Shown here one piece after another: positions 1 through 6,663 of a DNA stretch of 18,707 nt (the first letter of the stretch is position 1; every line of letters begins with the position of its first letter). The notes under the pieces are model-generated. The model searched no databases. It had not been told where the DNA came from and was given only the letters and a program-made list of their open reading frames with translations. The position numbers were made by a program, and so were the translations under genes. Source of the stretch: an uncultured Clostridia bacterium (GTDB taxonomy: Bacteria > Bacillota > Clostridia > TANB77 > CAG-508); assembly GCA_947628885.1 (NCBI GenBank), contig CANRBO010000009.1, forward strand, positions 1 through 18,707. The letters are read 5' to 3'.

Positions 1-1
1 A

Positions 2-76
2 GAAAAAGGAGTCAGATTACAAAAAAACACATCAAAATCTGATGAGACGAAAACAGTATATGACATTGTAAAATAA
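2..76 (+). CDS. possible 3' end of a truncated upstream gene
   Basis: An open frame enters from the left edge and reads 24 residues ending TVYDIVK before a TAA at 74-76. Its composition (Lys, Thr, Asp, Glu) is plausible for a protein C-terminus, but it is too short to assign a family or to prove coding. The following bases repeat part of this tail in a degenerate form, which fits a gene end eroded or duplicated by slippage. No function is claimed. Confidence 0.25.
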   Translation, partial: EKGVRLQKNTSKSDETKTVYDIVK

Positions 77-196
77 AGTTGGAAAATATCTACACAAAAA
101 AACACACAAGAAAAAATAGTATATGGGACATTGTCAAATAAAATAAAGTTAGAAAATCGTCTACACAAGAAACTACACAAAAAACTACACAAGAAA
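56..196 (+). repeat. imperfect direct duplication, two copies
   Basis: Two related segments lie head to tail, about 56-113 and 119-196. Both contain GTATATG, then ACATTGT, then AAATAAAGTT, then GAAAAT, then CTACACAA-rich units, in the same order. The second copy carries small insertions (GG, and an extra AAATA). This is direct sequence evidence of a local duplication. It is not palindromic and has no spacers, so it is not a CRISPR array. Confidence 0.6.
161..196 (+). repeat. 12-bp tandem repeat, three units
   Basis: Three contiguous 12-bp units read CTACACAAGAAA, CTACACAAAAAA and CTACACAAGAAA. Two less perfect units of the same kind occur at 90-113 in the first copy of the larger duplication. 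This looks like a microsatellite-type expansion, probably by replication slippage. Confidence 0.7.
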
Positions 197-226
197 AAAG
201 ATTAGAAAAATGACTCCAGTGTAAAT

Positions 227-260
227 AAAAAAATGATTATGTATTGATAATCATTTTTTT
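227..260. terminator. AT-only hairpin terminator
   Basis: The arms AAATGATTAT (231-240) and ATAATCATTT (247-256) pair perfectly around a 6-base loop. They extend through flanking A and T runs to about 14 bp, and a T run follows. It probably ends transcription of whatever lies left of the window. The 3' arm overlaps the -35 element of the next promoter. Confidence 0.6.
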
Positions 261-272
261 TTGTGGTATTAT
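244..272 (+). promoter_or_regulatory. sigma-A promoter for the gene at 357
   Basis: TTGATA (244-249) and TATTAT (267-272) are separated by 17 bp. The predicted start near 279 leaves a leader of about 78 bases before the ATG at 357. Confidence 0.5.
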
Positions 273-356
273 AGATTAGTAAAATGTTAAATTATTTGTT
301 AAAATGATATAACTTATAAATATATTTTATAAACATAAAAAGTCGAAGGTAATAAA

Positions 357-998
357 ATGAAGAATTGGATCGGGATACTAGTATCATATTTAGCTATATT
401 TTTAGTAATTGTCATAGCAAAATTATTTGAAAAATTGGGAAAAGAAGCAAGCAGAAAATTTATTCACATTGCACTTGGAAATTGGTGGTTGATTGCGATG
501 TATTTCTTTGATAATATATGGTTTGCATTATTTGTACCGGCTACTTTTATTGTTATCAACTATATTTCATATAAGAAGAATCTTATTAAAGTAATGGAAC
601 GAACAGAAGATGAAAAAGAAGGATTAGGAACAGTATATTATGCAATGTCATTATTTATTGTAACATTAATTTCTTTTAGTGTTCATAATACTGCATTGGG
701 GTTAGCTCCAATATTTGTTATGGCGTATGGAGACGGGTTAGCAGCAGTAATAGGTAGGTCAGTTAAAAGTCCTAAATACAAAATATATGATACAGAGAAA
801 TCTTTAGCTGGTTCACTTACTATGTTCATTGTTTCGTTTACTATCATGTCAATTTATTTGGGCTTAACAACTAATTTGTGGTTCATAAAGAGTTTTCTTT
901 GTAGCTTAATCGTGACATTGCTAGAGGCAATTTCAATAAGAGGAACGGATAATTTTACTGTGCCAATAGCTGCAATAGCAATGCTTTTAGTGCTTTAA
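357..998 (+). CDS. membrane CTP-dependent lipid kinase family protein (dolichol/phytol kinase-like)
   Basis: A 213-residue polytopic membrane protein with roughly six or seven hydrophobic segments. It has the marks of the SEC59/VTE5/DGK1 family (COG0170; dolichol, phytol and CTP-dependent diacylglycerol kinases): an RKFIHI motif near residue 33, EKEGLGTVYYA near 87-97, a YGDGLAAVIGR loop followed by a conserved KSLAGS (about 124-153), and a late E-x-x-S-x-x-G-x-DNFTVP stretch. Family members transfer the gamma-phosphate of CTP to a lipid or isoprenoid alcohol at the membrane. The substrate here cannot be told from sequence. The start is set by GAAGG (345-349) 7 bases upstream of the ATG. The length is normal for short bacterial members. 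It is monocistronic, with its own promoter. Annotators may call it phosphatidate cytidylyltransferase, a related membrane family. Confidence 0.75.
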   Translation: MKNWIGILVSYLAIFLVIVIAKLFEKLGKEASRKFIHIALGNWWLIAMYFFDNIWFALFVPATFIVINYISYKKNLIKVMERTEDEKEGLGTVYYAMSLFIVTLISFSVHNTALGLAPIFVMAYGDGLAAVIGRSVKSPKYKIYDTEKSLAGSLTMFIVSFTIMSIYLGLTTNLWFIKSFLCSLIVTLLEAISIRGTDNFTVPIAAIAMLLVL

Positions 999-1128
999 AA
1001 TATTAGGAATAATTTGTAAAAATTTTTCTTAAAAATTGATAATAAAAATTATACAAAAGCGGAAAATATATATAATTAATACTAGATATATAATTTAATA
1101 AATAATTAACGAAGGGAGAATTTTAAAA

Positions 1129-1338
1129 ATGAAGGAAACAATTATTAATGTAAAAGGTATGGTTTGCGAGGGTTGCGAAAATAGAGTTAAAAATGCTTTA
1201 AAAAATATTGACGGAGTTGAGGAAGTAACTGCTAATCATGAAACTGGTATCGTAAAAGTTACTGCAAAAGAAGACATTTCAGAGGATACAATGAAGGAAA
1301 AAATCGAAGACATTGGATTTGAAGTAGTAAGTGATTAA
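1129..1338 (+). CDS. copZ: CopZ-like copper chaperone (HMA domain)
   Basis: A 69-residue stand-alone heavy-metal-associated domain with the ferredoxin-like beta-alpha-beta-beta-alpha-beta pattern. The metal site is the GMVCEGC loop at residues 10-16 (Cys13 and Cys16), as in CopZ and Atx1. Such proteins bind Cu(I) in the cytosol and hand it to the N-terminal HMA domain of the partner ATPase, which is the next gene. GAAGGGAGAA lies upstream of the ATG at suitable distance. I see no CsoR or CopY gene in the window and no convincing promoter in 999-1128, so copper control of the pair is inferred only from family knowledge. A mercury or zinc HMA protein is less likely given the partner. Confidence 0.88.
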   Translation: MKETIINVKGMVCEGCENRVKNALKNIDGVEEVTANHETGIVKVTAKEDISEDTMKEKIEDIGFEVVSD

Positions 1339-1347
1339 TGTAATATT

Positions 1348-1388
1348 AGAAATAACGATAGTTTGAGGGAAATTGATCTTTTATTTCT
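1348..1388 (+). repeat. inverted repeat between copZ and copA
   Basis: AGAAATAA (1348-1355) and TTATTTCT (1381-1388) are perfect 8-base complements around a 25-base loop, in the 82-bp gap between the chaperone and the ATPase. No T run follows, so it is more likely an intercistronic RNA structure than a terminator. Chance pairing in AT-rich DNA is possible. Confidence 0.3.
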
Positions 1389-1420
1389 ATGTGTACCTTC
1401 AGGAAGGAATTTAATTTTTA

Positions 1421-3727
1421 ATGAAAAAAATTATTTTATCTATTGACGGTATGACTTGTTCTGCTTGTTCTAATGGATTGGAAAAATATTTAAACAAACA
1501 AAATGGAATTAAAAATGCTTCAGTTAATTTGGTAATGGCAAATGCCACGATTGAATATGATGAGACTCTTCTAACAAAAGATATGTTAGAGGAGTTTGTT
1601 AAGCAGGCAGGATTTAAGAGTTTGGGAGAGTTTAAAGAAATAAATTTAGAATCTAAAAACAATACTGAGAAAGTTAAATTTATCATCTTTACAGTTTTGG
1701 CTATATTTTTAATGTATGTGTCAATGGGGCACATGATGAATTTGCCTGAAATACCATTTTTGTCGCCACACAAAGAGCCAATAAATTATATGATTTGTTT
1801 GTTAGTTCTTACAGCTTGTTTTATAATTTATGGTTTTGATATTTTAAAAAATGGTTATAAAAATCTTATTCATAAAACGCCTAATATGGATACGTTAGTT
1901 GGCATGGGAGTAATTGTATGTACATTGTATAGTATTTATAATATGATTGCAGTTTTTAATGGCGAACACAACCAAGTAATGAATCTATATTTTGAATCAG
2001 CTGCGATTATAATTTATTTTATAAAACTTGGAAGATACATTGACGGTATCAGCAAGGATAAGACAAAAGAAGCAATACAGAAATTGGTTAAGATTACGCC
2101 TAATTCAGCAATTATAAAGGTTGACGGAAAGGAAAAACAAGTTACCCTTGATGAAATAAAAAAGGGAGATATTGTAGTGTGCAAACCTGGAGAAAAAATT
2201 GCAGTTGACGGAGAGATAATCTTAGGAAGCACACATTTAGATGAATCTTTTATTACAGGTGAGAGCAAGCCTATAGAGAAAGAAGTTGGCAACAAAGTAA
2301 TTGCTGGAAGTTTGAATTATGACGGATATATAGAATACAGAGCTGAGAAAATTGGAAAAGAATCTACCGTTTCAGAGATAGTAAAATTGGTGGTTGAAGC
2401 AAGCAATACTAAGCCCAAAATCGCAAAGATTGCTGATAAGGTATCAGGATATTTTGTGCCAGTAGTAATTGCTATAGCTATAATAACCTTTATAGTGTAT
2501 TTAATAATGGGGCAAGGATTCGAAACAGCAATCATCACTTTTGTTACTGTGTTAGTAGTAGCATGTCCTTGTAGCTTGGGACTAGCGACACCGCTTGCTG
2601 TTATAGTGAGTGAAGGATTGTGCGCATCAAATGGAATATTAATTAAAAAAAGTGAAATATTGGAAAGCGCTCAAAAAGTGAACACTATAATATTTGACAA
2701 AACTGGAACTTTGACTTATGGAAAATTGAAAATATCAGAGATTAAGAATTACAGTGGTATAAAAGAATTAAATAATAATGTAAAAGGAAATAAATTACAA
2801 ATATCGAATAGTGAAATAGAGGAAAAACAATTAGATAGTAAAATAAAAGAAAGAGAATTGTTGCAATTAGTGGGAAGTATAGAAAGTAAATCAAACCACC
2901 CAATATCTAAGGCGTTCACAGATTATTTGACAGAAAAAAAGATAAAAATATTAGATGTTAAAGAATTTGAAAACATACCAGGTTTGGGAATAAAAGGAAT
3001 AATTTGCAATGGAGAAGATGAGAACCAAGAGATTTTGCTTGGAAACTATAAATTGCTAGAAAAATACAAAATAGAAAATAATCATGAGAGTGATGAAAGA
3101 GAACTAGCTGAAAAAGGAAATAGTATTATATATGTGGTTAAAGATAGGAAAATAATTGCATTAATTGGAGTAAATGATATTGTCAGAGAAAACACAAAAA
3201 ATGTAATTAAGCAGTTGTCAGAGAAAAATATAGAAACAGTTATGCTAACAGGAGATAATGAACAGACAGCTCAAAAAATAGCTGATGAAATAGGAATTTC
3301 TAAAGTAATTGCAAATGCATTGCCAGATAAAAAAGCAAATATGGTAAAAGATTTAAAGAAGGATAATAAATTTATCATGTTCTGTGGAGACGGAATAAAT
3401 GACAGCCCAGCCTTGGCAAGTGCAGATATTGGGGTTAGTGTAAATAGTGGAACAGATATAGCTATGGATTCATCTGATGTAATTTTAACTAAAAATGACT
3501 TAGGAAGTATATTGAATTTAATTGACATTAGTAAGAAAACGATAACTATCATAAAGCAAAACTTGTTTTGGGCGTTTTTTTATAATTGCTTAATGATACC
3601 AATTGCAATTGGAGCATTAAAACCAATAGGAATTGCATTAAATCCAATGTTTGCAAGTTTGGCAATGGTAATGAGCAGTATAACCGTTATACTAAATACG
3701 CTAAGATTAAAACGTAAAAATAAATAG
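1421..3727 (+). CDS. copA: copper-translocating P1B-type ATPase, CopA type
   Basis: A 768-residue heavy-metal P-type ATPase that exports Cu(I) across the cytoplasmic membrane by ATP hydrolysis. Order of parts: one N-terminal HMA domain with GMTCSAC (residues 10-16); paired transmembrane helices around 85-205; actuator domain with TGES (279-282); the CPC ion-binding motif in a membrane helix (382-384); DKTGT phosphorylation site (Asp426); the P1B His-Pro dipeptide (493-494); GDGINDSPAL hinge (656-665); and two C-terminal helices with YN (721-722) and MSS (751-753). CPC with YN and MxxSS is the Cu(I) P1B-1 signature. Between the phosphorylation site and HP there is an extra Asn/Lys/Glu-rich stretch (about 442-475), longer than usual. 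AGGAAGG lies 13 bases before the ATG, a slightly long spacing. It probably shares a transcript with copZ. Confidence 0.93.
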   Translation: MKKIILSIDGMTCSACSNGLEKYLNKQNGIKNASVNLVMANATIEYDETLLTKDMLEEFVKQAGFKSLGEFKEINLESKNNTEKVKFIIFTVLAIFLMYVSMGHMMNLPEIPFLSPHKEPINYMICLLVLTACFIIYGFDILKNGYKNLIHKTPNMDTLVGMGVIVCTLYSIYNMIAVFNGEHNQVMNLYFESAAIIIYFIKLGRYIDGISKDKTKEAIQKLVKITPNSAIIKVDGKEKQVTLDEIKKGDIVVCKPGEKIAVDGEIILGSTHLDESFITGESKPIEKEVGNKVIAGSLNYDGYIEYRAEKIGKESTVSEIVKLVVEASNTKPKIAKIADKVSGYFVPVVIAIAIITFIVYLIMGQGFETAIITFVTVLVVACPCSLGLATPLAVIVSEGLCASNGILIKKSEILESAQKVNTIIFDKTGTLTYGKLKISEIKNYSGIKELNNNVKGNKLQISNSEIEEKQLDSKIKERELLQLVGSIESKSNHPISKAFTDYLTEKKIKILDVKEFENIPGLGIKGIICNGEDENQEILLGNYKLLEKYKIENNHESDERELAEKGNSIIYVVKDRKIIALIGVNDIVRENTKNVIKQLSEKNIETVMLTGDNEQTAQKIADEIGISKVIANALPDKKANMVKDLKKDNKFIMFCGDGINDSPALASADIGVSVNSGTDIAMDSSDVILTKNDLGSILNLIDISKKTITIIKQNLFWAFFYNCLMIPIAIGALKPIGIALNPMFASLAMVMSSITVILNTLRLKRKNK

Positions 3728-3730
3728 CAA

Positions 3731-3777
3731 TACCCCAAAGATTAGATTTTTTCTAAACTTTGGGGTAAGTTTTTCTA
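3731..3777. terminator. bidirectional terminator between copA and folA
   Basis: TACCCCAAAG (3731-3740) pairs with CTTTGGGGTA (3758-3767). An inner TTAGA/TCTAA stem sits beyond a single A/A mismatch, with a 5-base T loop. On the plus strand AGTTTTTCT follows. It lies 3 bases after the copA stop and also faces the end of the convergent folA. Confidence 0.88.
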
Positions 3778-3817
3778 AAAAATATTTATATTTGGCATTT
3801 GCGTGGTAGCGAAAAGC

Positions 3818-4318
3818 CTAGTTTTGCGAATTTTTTCTTATATATGTAACAAATGTGTAATCATAAGGATTTTTTTCGTCTTTTAAACCTTTTTCAGTCT
3901 CAATTATTTCCCACTCATCAGGATTAATGGTTGGAAATGACACGTCACCTTCAAAATCTTGATTAATTTCAGTAATATACATTTTATTACAGTATGGCAT
4001 AAGCAATCTATACATTGTAGCACCACCAATAACAAAATGCTCTTGGCTGTCATTTATGTATTGATCCAACATTGATATATCTTCCAAAACTTCAACATTT
4101 TCATCATTAATATTCATTTCAGCATCATTACACAAAATAATATGATGTCTGTTAGGCAAAACTCTGACTAATGACTCAAACGTTTTTCTACCCATTATAA
4201 TGGTGTGACCTGATGTCAAATTTTTAAATCTTTTCAAATCTTCCGGAATGTGCCAAATCAACTGATTATCTTTTCCAATTATATTATTTTTAGCTTTCGC
4301 AACTATTATACTTAACAT
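3818..4318 (-). CDS. folA: dihydrofolate reductase
   Basis: A 166-residue DHFR that reduces dihydrofolate to tetrahydrofolate with NADPH, regenerating the cofactor used up by thymidylate synthase, the gene just upstream. Recognisable elements are the N-terminal SIIVAKAKNNIIG strand and loop, IWHIPEDLKRFK with the catalytic acid at Glu26, the NADPH-binding GRKTFES (43-49), and FVIGGATMY (95-103) carrying the conserved Gly-Gly. The length is typical. AGGAG overlaps the thyA stop region (TAGGAG), 11 bases separate the two genes, and translation is likely coupled. Confidence 0.95.
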   Translation of the reverse strand: MLSIIVAKAKNNIIGKDNQLIWHIPEDLKRFKNLTSGHTIIMGRKTFESLVRVLPNRHHIILCNDAEMNINDENVEVLEDISMLDQYINDSQEHFVIGGATMYRLLMPYCNKMYITEINQDFEGDVSFPTINPDEWEIIETEKGLKDEKNPYDYTFVTYIRKNSQN

Positions 4319-4329
4319 TATTTCATCTC

Positions 4330-5187
4330 CTATATGGCAACTGGGATTTTGCCAAGTTTTATTTCTTTGTTATAATCATAACCTTGTATTTCAAAATCTT
4401 CCACTTTAAAATCATAGAAATTGTTGCTGTCATTATGAATAATAAGCTGTGGAGAAACATCCATTGGATCAGCAGCAATTAGCTTTTCAATTAGTGGGAT
4501 GTGTCTATCGTAGATATGACAATCTCCGATATTGTGAGTTAAAGTTCCAACTTTTAGACCTGATGCTTTAGCAAACATAATTAGAAGTGCAGCATATTGC
4601 ATTGTATTCCAACCATTTGCAGCAAGCATGTCCTGAGAACGCTGATTTAATATAAGATGAAGCTTGCCTTCCTTCACAAGCCATTGAGTTCCATAAGCAC
4701 AAGGTTCCAAGTTCATATCCTTTAATTCTTCGTGGTTGAATATATTAGTCATGATTCTTCTACTAGCAGGGTCATGTTTTAAAAGATATAGAACATAATC
4801 AACTTGATCCATTTCCTTTATACCTTCTTTGGTTTTAAAAGGATATTTTTTGGCAAGTTGGTATCCATAAGCTTTTCCAATGGTTCCATTTTCGTCTGCC
4901 CATTGATCCCAAATGTGAGAATTTAATTCAGACACTTTGTTAGATTTCTTTTGCCAAATCCATAAAATCTCATCAATTGCCCTTTTTACAGTGTTGGTGT
5001 TGTTTCTCAAAGTAATCATAGGAAATTCTTTTTCAACATCATATTTGTTTGTAACGCCAACAATTGAGATATAATTGGCTTCAGAACCGTCTTCCCACCT
5101 AGTTCGTACGCCAGTTCCTTCAGATGAATAGCCATGATTTAGTATTTCTTTACAAGTATCAATAAAATTTTTATCAGCTTCTGTCAT
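4330..5187 (-). CDS. thyA: thymidylate synthase, ThyP3/Bacillus ThyA subtype
   Basis: A 285-residue ThyA-family enzyme that methylates dUMP to dTMP with methylene-tetrahydrofolate. The nucleophile is Cys163 in EPCAYGTQW. Other landmarks are RTRW near 28-31, HIWDQWADENGTIGKAYGYQL (91-111), SRR (142-144), RSQDM (183-187) and HNIGDCHIYDRHI (218-230). E. coli-type enzymes have PCH at the active site. Here the His is Ala, and the surrounding PC-x-Y-x-TQW pattern plus the IWQ-KSN region match the phage phi3T ThyP3/Bacillus subtilis ThyA branch as I remember it. The start is fixed by AGGAGG 6 to 8 bases upstream. It is the first gene of a thyA-folA operon. Confidence 0.93.
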   Translation of the reverse strand: MTEADKNFIDTCKEILNHGYSSEGTGVRTRWEDGSEANYISIVGVTNKYDVEKEFPMITLRNNTNTVKRAIDEILWIWQKKSNKVSELNSHIWDQWADENGTIGKAYGYQLAKKYPFKTKEGIKEMDQVDYVLYLLKHDPASRRIMTNIFNHEELKDMNLEPCAYGTQWLVKEGKLHLILNQRSQDMLAANGWNTMQYAALLIMFAKASGLKVGTLTHNIGDCHIYDRHIPLIEKLIAADPMDVSPQLIIHNDSNNFYDFKVEDFEIQGYDYNKEIKLGKIPVAI

Positions 5188-5215
5188 TATCCGCCTCCTT
5201 AATATATTTTTTTTA

Positions 5216-5244
5216 ATAATATCATAGAGAAAATTTTTTGTCTA
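5216..5244 (-). promoter_or_regulatory. promoter of the thyA-folA operon
   Basis: Read on the minus strand, TAGACA (5239-5244) and TATTAT (5216-5221) are 17 bp apart, 29 bases upstream of the thyA start. This leaves a short leader containing the AGGAGG site. Confidence 0.5.
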
Positions 5245-5289
5245 TAAAATTGAAAGTGATTTATAAATAAAATGGTGTTAGTTATAAAA

Positions 5290-5324
5290 ACGAAACAACC
5301 ACAGTGAACTTAATCACTGTGGCT
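5290..5324 (-). terminator. terminator of the small membrane-protein gene
   Basis: CCACAGTGA (5299-5307) pairs perfectly with TCACTGTGG (5314-5322) around a 6-base loop. On the minus strand the stem is followed by a T-rich tail (TTGTTTCGTTTTT). It lies 11 bases past the stop of the gene at 5334. Confidence 0.85.
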
Positions 5325-5333
5325 GACGTGCTG

Positions 5334-5516
5334 CTATCCGACTATGTAATCATACAGGATGATTACAAAAACGATGATTGCAACAATTATCAAACCCACC
5401 AAAATCACATGTGGGTCTTTAATTACCTCAAGCATATAGTCAAAGAATTTTATGCTTGATAACATCTCTTTTACTTGCTGAAAAATATAAGAAAAGAGAA
5501 CGGAAACCATTTCCAT
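5334..5516 (-). CDS. small single-span membrane protein, possibly toxin-like
   Basis: A 60-residue protein with an amphipathic first half (residues 1-33) and one strongly hydrophobic helix at about 37-57, ending in DYIVG. I do not recognise the family. It is probably a real gene: AGGAGG sits about 8 bases before the ATG, a near-consensus promoter lies upstream, and a strong terminator follows the stop closely. A perfect 8-bp inverted repeat (GTAATCAT and ATGATTAC, 5346-5366) lies within the last codons, so the mRNA has a hairpin there too. Small hydrophobic product, compact transcript and folded leader together resemble type I toxin messages. No antisense promoter was found, so that role is only a guess. 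A holin-like or membrane-stress peptide is also possible. Confidence 0.7.
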   Translation of the reverse strand: MEMVSVLFSYIFQQVKEMLSSIKFFDYMLEVIKDPHVILVGLIIVAIIVFVIILYDYIVG

Positions 5517-5592
5517 TATTTATCCTCCTTTTTATTGCTCGGAGGTTTGCACCTCCGAAGTTTTTTACTTCAAAGGTGCAACAAATGTTGCT
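5517..5592 (-). promoter_or_regulatory. structured leader with two mutually exclusive hairpins
   Basis: In the minus-strand transcript two strong hairpins compete. Hairpin A pairs TTGCACCT with AGGTGCAA (5574-5581 with 5547-5554) and contains an inner GAAGT/ACTTC stem with an A-rich loop. Hairpin B pairs TCGGAGGT with ACCTCCGA (5551-5558 with 5539-5546), closed by a GCAA tetraloop. They share the AGGTGCAA bases and cannot coexist. When A forms, the freed CCTCC can pair with the GGAGG ribosome binding site 12 bases downstream; when B forms, the site is open. The pairings are read directly; switching is inferred. The promoter-proximal GCAACA/TGTTGC repeat (5578-5591) overlaps A. Confidence 0.55.
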
Positions 5593-5598
5593 TATATT

Positions 5599-5627
5599 AT
5601 TATACAGTATTTTGCAAATTATGTCAA
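5599..5627 (-). promoter_or_regulatory. near-consensus promoter of the small membrane protein
   Basis: On the minus strand TTGACA (5622-5627) and TATAAT (5599-5604) are exactly 17 bp apart, both perfect consensus hexamers. A 10-bp perfect palindrome, ACATGCATGT (5627-5636), abuts the -35 element and could be an operator. Confidence 0.85.
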
Positions 5628-5750
5628 CATGCATGTGCATTTCATATCGGGTTTGAAATTATTATAAGACAAATTAAAAGGTCAAATATAATGTAATCTG
5701 AATAATAATTTGAAAAGAATGCTATTTAAAGGGGTTATAATATTCTAGTT

Positions 5751-5774
5751 CGGTTACCAGTATACTGGTAACCG
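5751..5774. promoter_or_regulatory. perfect 24-bp palindrome, operator-like
   Basis: The arms CGGTTACCAG and CTGGTAACCG flank a central TATA, giving full twofold symmetry over 24 bp. It sits about 10 bp after a TATAAT (5736-5741) in a gene-free gap. That hexamer has only a badly spaced partner (TTGAAA, 20 bp away). The poor T run after it argues against a terminator. It fits a binding site for a dimeric or tetrameric regulator, or a DNA/RNA hairpin of unknown role. Confidence 0.5.
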
Positions 5775-5781
5775 TTTATTG

Positions 5782-5809
5782 AACTTCAAGGAAACTTTCA
5801 ATTGAAGTT
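5782..5809. repeat. inverted repeat beside the palindrome
   Basis: AACTTCAA (5782-5789) and TTGAAGTT (5802-5809) are perfect 8-base complements with a 12-base loop, 7 bp right of the 24-bp palindrome. No gene is seen between 5640 and 5815, so this gap carries several symmetric elements and no protein. Confidence 0.35.
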
Positions 5810-5810
5810 A

Positions 5811-5840
5811 ATAAAAACTCTCAAATTAGCTTGAGAGTTT
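5811..5840 (-). terminator. terminator of tRNA-Arg
   Basis: AAACTCTCAA (5815-5824) pairs with TTGAGAGTTT (5831-5840) around a 6-base loop. On the minus strand TTATT follows the stem. The hairpin begins at the last base of the tRNA CCA end. Confidence 0.8.
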
Positions 5841-5916
5841 GGTACAGTCGACAGGATTTGAACCCGCAACCTCTTGGTTCGTAGCCAAGTGCTCTATCCA
5901 GTTAAGCTACGACTGT
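5840..5916 (-). tRNA. tRNA-Arg (anticodon ACG)
   Basis: A full cloverleaf can be drawn on the minus strand. The acceptor stem is ACAGTCG with CGACTGT (7 bp), the anticodon stem is CTTGG with CCAAG around loop CTACGAA giving anticodon ACG (read as ICG after deamination), and the T arm contains GGTTCAAATCC. The discriminator is A and the CCA is encoded, which is common in Firmicutes. It decodes CGU, CGC and CGA. Confidence 0.96.
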
Positions 5917-5928
5917 ATATATAAAAAT

Positions 5929-5957
5929 ATTATACAACATTTAGAAAAGTTTTTCAA
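5929..5957 (-). promoter_or_regulatory. promoter of tRNA-Arg
   Basis: On the minus strand TTGAAA (5952-5957) and TATAAT (5929-5934) are 17 bp apart, 12 bases upstream of the tRNA 5' end. It lies back to back with the promoter at 5975. Confidence 0.75.
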
Positions 5958-5974
5958 GAAAACACTAATAATTA

Positions 5975-6003
5975 TTGCAAAAAATAATAAAAACTTATAT
6001 AAT
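5975..6003 (+). promoter_or_regulatory. promoter of the gene at 6106
   Basis: TTGCAA (5975-5980) and TATAAT (5998-6003) are 17 bp apart. Transcription would begin near 6010, leaving a leader of about 95 bases in which I see no clear structure. Confidence 0.7.
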
Positions 6004-6105
6004 TGGTACTAAAGAAAATCGGATAGTTGCTTAAAATTACAGTTTTATAGATTTACAAAGTAAATTGTTAAAGTTGGGGATTTTGAGCAAAGAAGGAGAA
6101 AAAAA

Positions 6106-6564
6106 TTGAGTAAGAAAAAAAAGAAGAATAATTTTGCTTTAATTATTGGTTTAGCAATTATTGTAATTGCCATAATAGCAGCAGCTGTATATTTATTAAA
6201 CAAGCCTAAAGAAAATATAATTGTAGAAGAATTTGCTACTACATATGAAGACGGCACAAAAGAAAATACGAGTAAAGAATTAGCCAAGGAAAAGCAATTA
6301 GGCGAGTTACGCATAAGCAACATTGTACTTTCGTACAGAAGTTCAATAAATGTTAGTACTTTATTGGCTGATGTAACAAATACGGGAAATACAAAAACAG
6401 AGGAGCAACTTATAAAAGTTGCAATACTTGATAAAGAGGGAAATGTTGTTTTGAATTTAGAGCAAATGTTAGTAGCTATTGAGCCAGGACAATCAGCACA
6501 ATTAAATGTTAATGTTTCTGCTGATATTACTGGAGCATATGATTTTAGAGTATCTAAGGGATAA
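6106..6564 (+). CDS. membrane-anchored extracytoplasmic protein, FxLYD-like
   Basis: A 152-residue protein: a Lys-rich cytoplasmic start (MSKKKKKNN), one transmembrane helix at about 9-30, then an extracytoplasmic part. The C-terminal 85 residues read as a beta-sandwich, with the alternating pattern of FxLYD and DUF-type domains (LRISNIVLSYR, LLADVTNTGNT, IKVAILDKEGNVV, AIEPGQSAQLNVNV). These are common on clostridial surface proteins and have no known enzymatic role. The start is TTG at 6106, chosen because AAGGAG (6092-6097) is 8 bases upstream and no ATG fits. The same TTG-AGT-AAG opening recurs at 8297. No terminator is seen in 6565-6663. Confidence 0.75.
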   Translation: MSKKKKKNNFALIIGLAIIVIAIIAAAVYLLNKPKENIIVEEFATTYEDGTKENTSKELAKEKQLGELRISNIVLSYRSSINVSTLLADVTNTGNTKTEEQLIKVAILDKEGNVVLNLEQMLVAIEPGQSAQLNVNVSADITGAYDFRVSKG

Positions 6565-6663
6565 ATGGATTTGCACCAAGTAGAGAAATTTATACGTTAA
6601 GTGAAAAAGTAAATGCAATTCTGTAAAGTGAATAGATTTGTAAATAAAATATAATTTGAAATA

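Noticed and set aside
90..196. Regular CTACACAA units as a CRISPR array
   Set aside because: The units are 12 bp, contiguous and without unique spacers or symmetry, so this is a tandem repeat.
999..1128. Promoter for copZ
   Set aside because: Several TATAAT-like hexamers exist in this AT-rich gap, but none has a plausible -35 at 16-18 bp.
5440..5696. Open frames on both strands overlapping the small membrane-protein leader
   Set aside because: They lack ribosome sites and run through promoter and hairpin elements, so they are chance frames.
5710..5741. TTGAAA and TATAAT as a promoter reading into the 24-bp palindrome
   Set aside because: The spacing is 20 bp and no gene or plus-strand terminator follows, so a transcript is not supported.
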